A DNA stretch of 64,000 bases, from contig NZ_MKFI01000004.1 in the NCBI RefSeq assembly GCF_001982635.1, positions 427,609-491,608 on the forward strand. Reading direction: 5' to 3'. Both the position numbers and the translations under genes were made by a program. Below are positions 17,810 to 25,081 of the stretch, in pieces. The notes beneath the pieces are model-generated. The model saw only the letters and a list, made by a program, of their open reading frames with translations. It did not search any database and was not told the DNA's origin. Each line of letters opens with the position of its first letter. The first letter of the stretch is position 1. Source of the DNA: Bradyrhizobium mercantei (GTDB lineage Bacteria > Pseudomonadota > Alphaproteobacteria > Rhizobiales > Xanthobacteraceae).

Positions 17810-18751
17810 ATGGGGCGCGTCTTCGTCGCCGGCAGCATCAATATGGACGTCGTGGCGACCGCCGAGCGCCATCCCAAGGTCGGCGAGACCGTGGCCGGCG
17901 AGGCCGTGCTGTATTTTCCCGGCGGCAAGGGCGCCAACCAGGCCGTTGCATCGGCCAAGCAGGGCATGCCGACCACGCTGATCGGCCGGCTCGGCACCGA
18001 TGCGTTTGGGAGAGAGCTGAGAACGTTCCTGGCGGCGCAAGGCGTCGATCTGACCTTTGTTCGAGACACCGACGGCGCGCACAGCGGAACCGCGATCATC
18101 ACGGTCGCCAATGCCGACAACACCATCGTGGTCGTGCCGGGCGCCAACGGGCTGGTCGATCCGGACGATGTCGCGGCGCCCGTGCTTGCGAAGGGCGACA
18201 TCGCGGTCAGCCAGTTCGAGATCCCGCTGCCGACGATCGCTGCATTCTTCAAGCGCGCCCGTGCCGCCGGCGCCACCACGATCCTCAATCCGGCGCCGGC
18301 GAAGAGGATCGATGCAGCGTTGCTCGATCTCGTCGATGTCCTGATCCTCAACGAGACCGAGCTCGGCCTGCTCACCGGCCGCGAGCTCAGGGATGGCGAC
18401 ACATACGAGACTTTGATGGACGCCGCGCGATCGCTGCAGGCCCGCGCGCATCAGATCATCTGCGTCACGTTGGGCAAACGGGGCATTGTGGCGCTGCTCA
18501 ACGGCAACATGCACGTCGATCAAGGGCGCGCCGTCAAGGCGGTCGACAGCACCGGCGCGGGCGACTGCTTTGTCGGAGCAGTCGCGGCCCTGCTCGCAGA
18601 CGGACAGCCGGTCCAGGCCGCGATGTCATACGCCAACATCGCCGCATCGATCTGCGTCCAGCGGATGGGCGCTGCGCCATCCATGCCGACGGTCGAAGAG
18701 GTGAAGGCCGTGCTCTCCACACGTCGTCCCGGCGAAGGCCGGGACCCATAA
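17810..18751 (+). CDS. rbsK: ribokinase (PfkB family) with repeat-derived C-terminus
   Basis: A 313-residue ribokinase. Evidence: AGSINMDVV at the N-terminus, FPGGKGANQAVA (substrate loop), LNPAPAK, LILNETELGLLTG, VTLGKRG and the catalytic DSTGAGDCF at 246-254 with D252 as base. ATG 17810 is preceded by GAGG at suitable spacing; a TTG two codons upstream is less likely. Converts D-ribose (or a similar sugar) to the 5-phosphate. The last ten codons, encoding RRPGEGRDP and the stop, lie inside a family A palindromic repeat beginning at 18722, so the C-terminal tail was supplied by that element. No ribose transporter is adjacent. Confidence 0.88.
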   Translation: MGRVFVAGSINMDVVATAERHPKVGETVAGEAVLYFPGGKGANQAVASAKQGMPTTLIGRLGTDAFGRELRTFLAAQGVDLTFVRDTDGAHSGTAIITVANADNTIVVVPGANGLVDPDDVAAPVLAKGDIAVSQFEIPLPTIAAFFKRARAAGATTILNPAPAKRIDAALLDLVDVLILNETELGLLTGRELRDGDTYETLMDAARSLQARAHQIICVTLGKRGIVALLNGNMHVDQGRAVKAVDSTGAGDCFVGAVAALLADGQPVQAAMSYANIAASICVQRMGAAPSMPTVEEVKAVLSTRRPGEGRDP

Positions 18752-18863
18752 CCAATGATGTCGATTGTCTTGAACCGACATCAACCCGCACCACCTCAAT
18801 CGAGAGGCCGCGGAGTATGGGTCCCGGCTCCCGTGCGCGATTGCGCACTAGGCCGGGACGACG
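18722..18863. repeat. intergenic inverted repeat, family A copy 2 (overlaps rbsK 3' end)
   Basis: Left arm CGTCGTCCCGGCGAAGGCC...GGGACCCATA and right arm TATGGGTCCCGGCT...GGCCGGGACGACG are about 142 bases apart. The right arm carries an inserted small hairpin GTGCGCGATTGCGCAC. The left arm provides the final codons and the TAA stop of the ribokinase; the right arm abuts the 3' end of the flavoprotein gene on the other strand. Confidence 0.85.
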
Positions 18864-18869
18864 AGATTG

Positions 18870-20087
18870 TTAGGTCAGCGCGCTCTTGAGATCAAAGCTC
18901 GCATCCCCCGCCTGCTCCGGCGTGATCGAGCCGCCGGCGCCGAGCAGCCTGCGGCCGAACATGTGATCGCCGGCGCGATTGACCGACTCGATACCGAGCA
19001 GCTTCTCGCCGCGATAGCAGAACGCCGAGAACGCGCCCTGCGCGCGGTCGCCGCGCACCACGACACGGTCGTAGCCGGTGGTGAGGCCGGCCATCTGCAG
19101 CTTGTCGGGCCCCTGGTCGCTCCAGAACCACGGCAGGCCGTCATAGACCTCGGTCTTGCCGGTCAGCCGCGCCGCCACGCAGCGCGCATGGTCGGTGGCG
19201 TTCTGCACCGACTCCAGCCGCAGCGAGCCGCCGAAACGCTTGCTGGTATAGAGCGCGCAATCGCCGATCGCGGAGACGTTCGGGTCAGCAGTCAACAGAT
19301 GCTGGTCGACAATGATGCCGGATGCGACCGGCAGCCCGGCCTCCGCAGCGAGCTCGACATTCGGCAGCACGCCGACGCCGACCACGACGAGATCGGCCGG
19401 GATATGCGTCCCCTTGCTCAGGCTGACGCCGGTGACCTTGGCGCCATCGGCCTCGATCGCCGTGACCTGCACGCCGAGATGAATCCGGATGCCGGCAGCA
19501 GCGTGGCGGGACTGCGAGAACTCGGAAATCTCCACGGTCACCGCGCGCGCCATCACGCGGGAGGCAAGCTCGACCACATCGACCTCGAGCCCCTTGGCCC
19601 GCGCGGTCGCCGCGAATTCAAGTCCGATGAAGCCCGCGCCGATCACCACGACCCGCATGCCGGGCGCGATCAAGTCGCGCAGCGCCTGGCTCTCGTCGAG
19701 GATGCGCAGGTAGCGGACTGCATCAAGCTTCGCGTTCGGAATATCCAGCAGCCGGTTCCGCGCGCCGGTCGCGAACACCAGATGGCCGTAGTCGAGCGAC
19801 GCGCCGGAGGCGAGCGCCACCTTCCGCGCATTGCGGTCGATCGCGTGCGCCCGATCGGTGATCAGCTCGATCTTGTTGTCCTGGTAGAACTTGTCGGGCC
19901 GGAACATCAAGGTCTCGGGCCCGCCGGTGCCCTTCAGATAGGCCTTCGACAGCGGCGGCCGCTGGTAGGGCAAATGGCCTTCGTCATTGAGCAGGGCGAT
20001 GCGCTCGGAAAAGCCAGCCTGACGCAGCGACGCCGCGAGCTGGAAGCCGGCATGTCCGGCACCGACGATGATGACCGAGCCTGTCAT
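18870..20087 (-). CDS. FAD/NAD(P)-dependent oxidoreductase, ferredoxin-reductase (BphA4/rubredoxin reductase) type
   Basis: A flavoprotein of 405 residues. An FAD-binding dinucleotide fold at the N-terminus (SVIIVGAGHAGFQLAASLRQAG), a second for NAD(P)H in the middle (RVVVIGAGFIGLEFAATARAKGLEVDVVE) and the C-terminal FAD contact AIGDCALY are all present. This is the reductase pattern of class IIA oxygenases and P450 systems: it moves electrons from NAD(P)H to a ferredoxin. LPYQRPPLSKAYL is a strong family marker. The start ATG 20087 fits where homology begins; another ATG at 20102 adds five residues. No ferredoxin gene is adjacent. It is divergent from the enoyl-CoA hydratase gene. Confidence 0.88.
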   Translation of the reverse strand: MTGSVIIVGAGHAGFQLAASLRQAGFSERIALLNDEGHLPYQRPPLSKAYLKGTGGPETLMFRPDKFYQDNKIELITDRAHAIDRNARKVALASGASLDYGHLVFATGARNRLLDIPNAKLDAVRYLRILDESQALRDLIAPGMRVVVIGAGFIGLEFAATARAKGLEVDVVELASRVMARAVTVEISEFSQSRHAAAGIRIHLGVQVTAIEADGAKVTGVSLSKGTHIPADLVVVGVGVLPNVELAAEAGLPVASGIIVDQHLLTADPNVSAIGDCALYTSKRFGGSLRLESVQNATDHARCVAARLTGKTEVYDGLPWFWSDQGPDKLQMAGLTTGYDRVVVRGDRAQGAFSAFCYRGEKLLGIESVNRAGDHMFGRRLLGAGGSITPEQAGDASFDLKSALT

Positions 20088-20360
20088 CGGAACAACCCAC
20101 ATACGCGCGAGCAGGAGTGACCCATGCCGTTTCCTCTTTGTCGATGTTAGCTTGCTCGCCCCGTTCCCACAGCGCTCGTGTCTGCGTACCGAAGGCGCGG
20201 GCCATTTGGCCTCATGGCTCGCGCGGGCGCAAGGGGGTTTCTGGCGATTCCCGGGACGCCTATCGGGGGACGCCAAGGCCGCTTCCGGCGCCGCGCCGGA
20301 TTGCCATGGCTCCCGCCAGGGCCTTAAATGCCCGGAACCAACAAGCCCAAGGTCTTCAAA

Positions 20361-21152
20361 ATGCCAGCCCCCGCCTCTGCCAACGACCCTGCCTTGCTCC
20401 GCATCGACGGCGCCATCGCGACCATCACGCTGAACCGCCCGGCCGCTTTCAACGCAATCGACCTGACGATCGCCAAAAAGCTCGAACAGCTCAGCGCCGA
20501 GGTCGAAGCCAACAAGGATGTCCGCGTGCTGGTCATCGAGGGCGAAGGCCGCGCCTTCTGCGCCGGCGGCGATCTGCAGACCATCGGCGCCGCCGCCGAA
20601 GCCAACACTGTCACCCCCGTGGTCAGCGAGATGCTGCATCACTACCATGCCTTCATCGAGACCGTCCGGCGCATGCCGAAGATGGTGCTGTCGAGCGTGC
20701 ACGGTTCGGCGGCCGGCGCCGGCATGGGCCTCGCATTCGTGACCGACCTTTGCATCGCCGCGGACGATGCCCGCTTCACGCCTGCCTATGCCAAGATCGG
20801 CGTGTCGCCGGACGGCGGCAGCACGGTCGGCATCGTCGGCACCGTCGGTACCCGCCGCGCGCTGCAGATTTTCCTTGCCGAGGACGGCTTCACCGCCCAG
20901 CAGGCCTATGAATGGGGACTGGTCGTCAAGACCGTCCCCGCGACCGAGCTGAAGGCGGCCACCCGGCAACTCGCCGAACGGCTGGCAAAGAATCCGCCCG
21001 CCGCGATCGCCGCGACCAAATCGCTGGTCTATCAGGCCGCCACCACGCCGACCAAGCAGCAGCTCGACGCCGAGGAACACAAGATCATCACGACCATGCA
21101 CACGGACGATTTCCGCGTCGCCGTGAAGAAGTTCACCAGCAAGTCGAAGTAG
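20361..21152 (+). CDS. enoyl-CoA hydratase/isomerase family protein
   Basis: A crotonase-fold protein of 263 residues from ATG 20361 (MPAPASANDPALLRID), preceded by AAGG; an ATG at 20328 would add eleven residues. Crotonase motifs: ITLNRPAAFNAID, the oxyanion-hole segment GRAFCAGGDLQTIG, then SSVHGSAAGAGMGLAFVTDLCIAADDARF and GVSPDGGSTVGIVGTVGTRRA. The residue positions that are Glu in true hydratases are not obvious here (GVSPDGG), so isomerase or another CoA-thioester activity is possible. Acts on an acyl-CoA in the cytosol. Stands alone between the flavoprotein and the RiPP-like locus. Confidence 0.85.
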   Translation: MPAPASANDPALLRIDGAIATITLNRPAAFNAIDLTIAKKLEQLSAEVEANKDVRVLVIEGEGRAFCAGGDLQTIGAAAEANTVTPVVSEMLHHYHAFIETVRRMPKMVLSSVHGSAAGAGMGLAFVTDLCIAADDARFTPAYAKIGVSPDGGSTVGIVGTVGTRRALQIFLAEDGFTAQQAYEWGLVVKTVPATELKAATRQLAERLAKNPPAAIAATKSLVYQAATTPTKQQLDAEEHKIITTMHTDDFRVAVKKFTSKSK

Positions 21153-21356
21153 GAACGCTACGGCTTCCCCAAGGCATGTCCTCAAAACGGAATTGTTCGG
21201 ATACGGACCATTAGCGGGCCAAGATCGGCCCCGACCGAATGGCCCCCTTGTGACCCGCTGCGTCCTCTCAGCGCCTGAACGGCGCAAAGGTGAGATGCGG
21301 CGGCCACCGGTACAGTCGTGTCAGCATTACTGCCCTATCGAATACGCACCGTCACA

Positions 21357-21426
21357 TTGCCGGTCTGATCATAAAGCTATAGTGTTTGTCCTGACGCATC
21401 CTCCGCGAGAAGAGGGATTTTAGCTG
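21357..21426 (+). promoter_or_regulatory. candidate promoter and ribosome site for the Phe/Arg/Gly-repeat peptide
   Basis: Upstream of the peptide gene, CATTGC/TTGCCG near 21355-21362 and TATAGT at 21378-21383 form a weak sigma70-like pair (17- or 15-base spacing depending on alignment), followed by GAGGG at 21412-21416 about ten bases before the ATG at 21427. The rest of the 274-base gap from 21153 holds no gene. The promoter call is tentative; the ribosome site is better supported. Confidence 0.35.
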
Positions 21427-21747
21427 ATGTCTATTTTGACGCTGAAGATCTTTGCGGGCCTTCTGCAACTGCATGGGCCGGGCGCGACCATTCAGAGTGA
21501 TCATCCGGGCATTGACGCGTTGCTGCCCGACATGCGCGATCAGAATGCGAAGCAAGATTCCCGATCCGATCAAGACGGCTCGGGCATGACCGCTTCCGAA
21601 GAATTCCTGTCAGACCAGCCGCTGGTGACGGAGGCCTATTTCAGGCGCGGTTTTGTGCGCGGCGCGCCCTATCACGGCGGCGGTTTCCGGCGGGGTACGT
21701 CGGTGCCGTATGGCGGATTCCGCCGTGGATTTGCCCGCGGTTACTAG
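21427..21747 (+). CDS. putative rSAM-modified RiPP precursor with F-x-R repeats (Grr/Osc/Fxs-like)
   Basis: A 106-residue peptide in two parts. Residues 1-70 are a leader-like region (hydrophobic start MSILTLKIFAGLLQLHG, then a charged Asp/Gln/Ser stretch ending TEA). Residues 71-106 form a Gly/Arg/aromatic core with the repeats YFRRGFVRG (71-79), GGGFRRG (84-90) and GGFRRGFARG (96-105), ending in Y106. All five Phe residues of the core (72, 76, 87, 98, 102) have Arg two residues later. A radical SAM/SPASM gene follows 36 bases downstream. This matches the organisation of GRRM/FxsA-type systems, in which a maturase forms three-residue aromatic crosslinks (cyclophanes) in repeated Phe/Trp/Tyr-x-x motifs. 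GAGGG precedes ATG 21427. Modification is inferred, not shown. Confidence 0.75.
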   Translation: MSILTLKIFAGLLQLHGPGATIQSDHPGIDALLPDMRDQNAKQDSRSDQDGSGMTASEEFLSDQPLVTEAYFRRGFVRGAPYHGGGFRRGTSVPYGGFRRGFARGY

Positions 21748-21783
21748 CTTCTTCGGAGTCTTTCCGCTTGGTTCGGTGTCCGC

Positions 21784-22965
21784 ATGTCGCCTGACGCGGC
21801 AGATACGGTCGACTTCCCAAGTCAGCCGATCGCGCAACTGTTGGTCAAGGTTGCCACGCGCTGCAACATCGATTGTTCTTACTGCTACTGGTTTCGCGAC
21901 GCCGCCGTCTACGACAAGCCAAAGCTGATGAGCGCTGCGGTGCTGCGTCAGCTGTTGTTGCGCATCGAAGAGCACGTTCGCGAACATGATCTGCGCGATT
22001 TGCCCATTGTCCTGCATGGTGGCGAGCCGCTGTTGTGGGGCGTAGACAATTTCAACACTTTTGCCGAAGCCTGCGCCGCCATTACGACACGAACGGGTAG
22101 CGACATCCCGATCTCGGTCACGACCAATGGCGTCCTGATCGACGATCGATGGCTGGACTGTTTCGAGCGGCATCAAATTTCGGTGGCGATCAGCCTCGAC
22201 GGGCCCGCGCATATCCACGACCTGCACCGCAAGACGTTTCAGGGCGGCGGCACCCATGAAGCAGTGACGCGCGCAGCGCGCCTGCTGGTTTCGCGCGACA
22301 TCCGCACCAGTGCACTGGCGGTCTGCAACCCGGCTTACGCCCCGCGCGACTACGTCGAATTCTTCGCCGATTGCGGCATCACCCATTACGACATCATGAT
22401 TCCGGATGCGACGGTCGACGAGAAGCCGCCCGCGATCGCAGGCTTCTACAACGGCCTGTTCGATCTCTGGTTCGAGGCCAACCGCAGCCGGCCGGCCGTG
22501 AATATCCGCATCGTCACCGACATGGTTACTGCATTGCTCGGCAACAACTCGCCGACCGAAGGTGTAGGTCACCATCCCGTGGAGCTGTGTACCGTCATGA
22601 CCGACGGCTCGGTCGAGGCGCATGACGTGCTCAGGATCGCGGGCGACGGCTTCACGCGGACGACATTCAACATTTTCGACCACGCACTCGACGAGGTCCG
22701 CAACGAACCGCGCTGGCGGGCCGCGCGCGACGCCTCGATCAACCTCGCTGCCAAATGTCAAGAATGCAAGTTCCTGAACGTCTGCGGAGGCGGCTATCTT
22801 CCGCATCGCTTCTCGAAGGCCAACGGCTACGACAACCCGTCGGTTTATTGCGACGATCTCTATGCGATGTTCGAGAACATGCAGAATGTGCTGGAGCAGC
22901 ACCTTTATGTCCAAAAGCCCGGCGGCGGCCGGGTCGCGATGCGCGACGCGCTCAAGGATGGGTAG
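21784..22965 (+). CDS. radical SAM/SPASM peptide maturase (GrrM/FxsB-like, probable cyclophane-forming)
   Basis: A 393-residue radical SAM enzyme. The CxxxCxxC cluster motif is C27/C31/C34 (followed by YWF, as in many peptide maturases), the GGEP motif is LHGGEP at 77-82, and SLDGPAHIHDLHR lies in the SAM barrel. The C-terminal SPASM region has cysteines at C269, C325, C328, C334 and C356, with CGGGYLPHRF and NPSVYC blocks that I associate with the FxsB/GrrM/XyeB group of cyclophane-forming maturases. It would use 5'-deoxyadenosyl radical chemistry on the repeat peptide encoded immediately upstream. No exporter, protease or immunity gene follows; the next gene converges from the TRAP cluster. 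Family confident, product of the reaction inferred. Confidence 0.88.
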   Translation: MSPDAADTVDFPSQPIAQLLVKVATRCNIDCSYCYWFRDAAVYDKPKLMSAAVLRQLLLRIEEHVREHDLRDLPIVLHGGEPLLWGVDNFNTFAEACAAITTRTGSDIPISVTTNGVLIDDRWLDCFERHQISVAISLDGPAHIHDLHRKTFQGGGTHEAVTRAARLLVSRDIRTSALAVCNPAYAPRDYVEFFADCGITHYDIMIPDATVDEKPPAIAGFYNGLFDLWFEANRSRPAVNIRIVTDMVTALLGNNSPTEGVGHHPVELCTVMTDGSVEAHDVLRIAGDGFTRTTFNIFDHALDEVRNEPRWRAARDASINLAAKCQECKFLNVCGGGYLPHRFSKANGYDNPSVYCDDLYAMFENMQNVLEQHLYVQKPGGGRVAMRDALKDG

Positions 22966-23004
22966 TCGAGCGCCACGCGCGCAGTGGATTTAAGAGCTCA
23001 TCCC

Positions 23005-24345
23005 CTAGTTCGGGCAGATATATCCCGTGCCGCCGGGCGCCTTGAAGCAGCCGACCGATTCCGGGATCACCTGCTTGGGCAGCCACAGCACGACCTTGGG
23101 GAAATAGATCGTGAAGCAGATCGTGACCAGGAACACGACATAGATCGGCAGCGCCGCCCGCAGCGCTTTCGCAAAGCTGATGCCGACGAATTTCGAGGCC
23201 ATCAGCAGCACGAGCCCGTAGGGCGGCGTGATCAGGCCGAAAGCCAGCGTCGCGATCAGCACCACGCCCATGTGCACGCCGTTGATGTCGCCGGCCTGGG
23301 TCAGCGCGTTGACCAGCGGCATGAAGATGATGATGGTCGGCACCGGCTCGATGAAATCGCCGACCACCGTGAACAGCAGCACCATCAAGAGCATGATGAG
23401 GTGCGGATCGTTGCCGGCGATCGAGGTGATCCAGTCGGCGATGTAGATCGCGCCGCGCAGATAGGCCAGCATCCAGCCGAACGCGTTCGCCGCGCCGATC
23501 GTGATCAGGGGCAGCGAGAAGATCAGGCCGGCCAGGCAGAAATCGTACGGGATCTTCTTCAGGTGCCCGCGGTTCAGCGCCGGGATCACCACGATGATGA
23601 TGTAGGCGACCGCGACCACGCCGGCCTCGGTCGGCGTGAACCAGCCGGTCAGGATGCCGCCGAGCAGGATCACCGGGATCATCATCGGCAGCGCGGCGTC
23701 GCCGGCGGCGAACGCGACCTGGCGCAGCGGCGCGCGCGGCTTGCGCAGGCCCGACGGTCCGAAGAAATAGCAATAGATCATCAGCCCGAAGCCGATCATC
23801 AATCCCGGCACCACGCCCGCCATGAACAGGCCGGCGATCGAGACATTGCCGACCGCGCCGTAGACCACCGCCGTGATGCTCGGCGGCACCAGCGCCGCAA
23901 TCGTCGAGGCCGAGGCGATGATCGCGGCGATGAACGCCGGCTCATAGCCCTCCCGCCGCATCGGCCCGCCGAGCGCCCGGCTCATGACAGCGACATCGGC
24001 GGTGGTCGAGCCCGACATTTCCGAGAAGAACATGCTGAACACGACGACGACCTGCGACAGCCCGCCCCTGATGTGGCCGACCAGCGAAACCGACAAATTG
24101 GCGATGCGGACCACGACATTCGCCGAGCTCATGAGTTCGCCGACCAGGAGGAAGAACGGGATCGCCAGCAGCGCCTCGGAATCGACGCCGTCGAAGATCT
24201 TCTGGATGATCGCCGCCAGCGAGACATCGGACAGCACCGCGCCGACGAACACGCCGGCCAGCAGCGAGAACGGCACCGGCACGCCGAGATAGCCGAAGAA
24301 CAGGAAGCAGAACGACATCAGCGCAAGGACGACCGGCGCGCTCAC
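23005..24345 (-). CDS. dctM: TRAP transporter large permease (DctM)
   Basis: A membrane protein of 446 residues with about twelve hydrophobic segments; GTG 24345 (VSAPVVLALMSFCFLFFGYLG) is preceded by GGGAGTG. DctM motifs are present: IPFFLLVGELMSSA, MFFSEMSGSTTADVAVMSRALG, VPPSITAVVYGAVGNVSI and EPVPTIIIFMPLVNALTQAG. It forms the Na+-driven translocation subunit with DctQ and receives substrate from DctP. The GTG overlaps a TGA in the frame where DctQ would be expected to end (see dctQ). The downstream neighbour is the convergent radical SAM gene. Confidence 0.9.
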   Translation of the reverse strand: MSAPVVLALMSFCFLFFGYLGVPVPFSLLAGVFVGAVLSDVSLAAIIQKIFDGVDSEALLAIPFFLLVGELMSSANVVVRIANLSVSLVGHIRGGLSQVVVVFSMFFSEMSGSTTADVAVMSRALGGPMRREGYEPAFIAAIIASASTIAALVPPSITAVVYGAVGNVSIAGLFMAGVVPGLMIGFGLMIYCYFFGPSGLRKPRAPLRQVAFAAGDAALPMMIPVILLGGILTGWFTPTEAGVVAVAYIIIVVIPALNRGHLKKIPYDFCLAGLIFSLPLITIGAANAFGWMLAYLRGAIYIADWITSIAGNDPHLIMLLMVLLFTVVGDFIEPVPTIIIFMPLVNALTQAGDINGVHMGVVLIATLAFGLITPPYGLVLLMASKFVGISFAKALRAALPIYVVFLVTICFTIYFPKVVLWLPKQVIPESVGCFKAPGGTGYICPN

Positions 24346-24916
24346 GATTGCACTCCCGTGGTCGCGCCGGTGTTGATCGCCGGGATTGGAAGGTCGGCTC
24401 CGCATGGTCGAAGCCGTTGCGGATGCCGTTGACGAGCTGCTCGATCGTGAACAGGCCGATCAGGATGCCGGACAGCGGGATCACCGCGTAGAGCGACGCA
24501 ATCGGCGTGCCCGACGGCAGGCGGAAGCTGCCGAAGCCGCGGAGGTAGTTCTGATAGCCATACCAGACCAGGCAGAAGGCGACGCCGAGCACGACCAGGC
24601 GAATGACGATCTCGACGAATGTCCGCGACCTGCCGTGCATCGCCTCCGAGATCGCGGTGAGATAGAGATGATCGTTGCGCCTGGTCGCGACCGCCGCACC
24701 AATGAAGATCGCGTAGATAAACAACGTCGAGGTCACCTCCTGAAGCCACAGCCAGGGATGACCGATGGTGCGGGTGACGATGTCGGCGGTCACCGAAAGC
24801 GAGAAGCCGAAGCACAGCAAGCCGCACAGCATCATCAGGATCAGCTCGAGCCGGTCGAGCGCTCGCCATTTCAGATGCCGCTGCCGCTGCAGCACCAGTC
24901 TGTCGGCGATGGCCAT
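24342..24916 (-). CDS. dctQ: TRAP transporter small permease (DctQ), apparent frameshift near its 3' end
   Basis: From ATG 24916 (MAIADRLVLQRQRHLKW) the sequence encodes a four-helix DctQ protein: LILMMLCGLLCFGFSL, WLWLQEVTSTLFIYAIFIGAAVATRRNDHLYL, FVEIVIRLVVLGVAFCLVWYG and PLSGILIGLFTIEQLVNGIRNGFDHAEP. Just after that (about 24390-24400) the frame fails to stop and runs on to 23942, about 400 bases into dctM, giving an arginine-rich 324-residue product. In the adjacent frame the sequence reads DLPIPAINTGATTGVQS and stops at 24342, overlapping the dctM GTG as GTGA. Loss of one G at about 24395 explains this: the expected product is about 191 residues. Whether it is a real mutation or a sequence error cannot be told here; all helices are intact. 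Confidence 0.75.
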
Positions 24917-24927
24917 GCTTCAAACTC

Positions 24928-25069
24928 CGTCGTCCCGGCCGAGTGCGCGTTTGCGCACGGGGGGCCGAGACCCATAACCCCCGGCGCATGTTGCTTGCAG
25001 AAAGTCGGCGACTTAATCGCCCAACTGAAGGGCCGCGGCGTATGGGTCCCGGCTTTCGCCGGGACGACG
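24928..25069. repeat. intergenic inverted repeat, family A copy 3
   Basis: Left arm CGTCGTCCCGGCC...GAGACCCATA (with an inserted GTGCGCGTTTGCGCAC hairpin) and right arm TATGGGTCCCGGCTTTCGCC...GGGACGACG are about 142 bases apart. It fills the gap between dctP and dctQ within the TRAP operon. Confidence 0.85.
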
Positions 25070-25081
25070 TGGAGCACGCGT

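Noticed and set aside
24380..24405. Programmed -1 ribosomal frameshift in dctQ
   Set aside because: No slippery heptamer is present at the junction; loss of one base or a sequence error is simpler.
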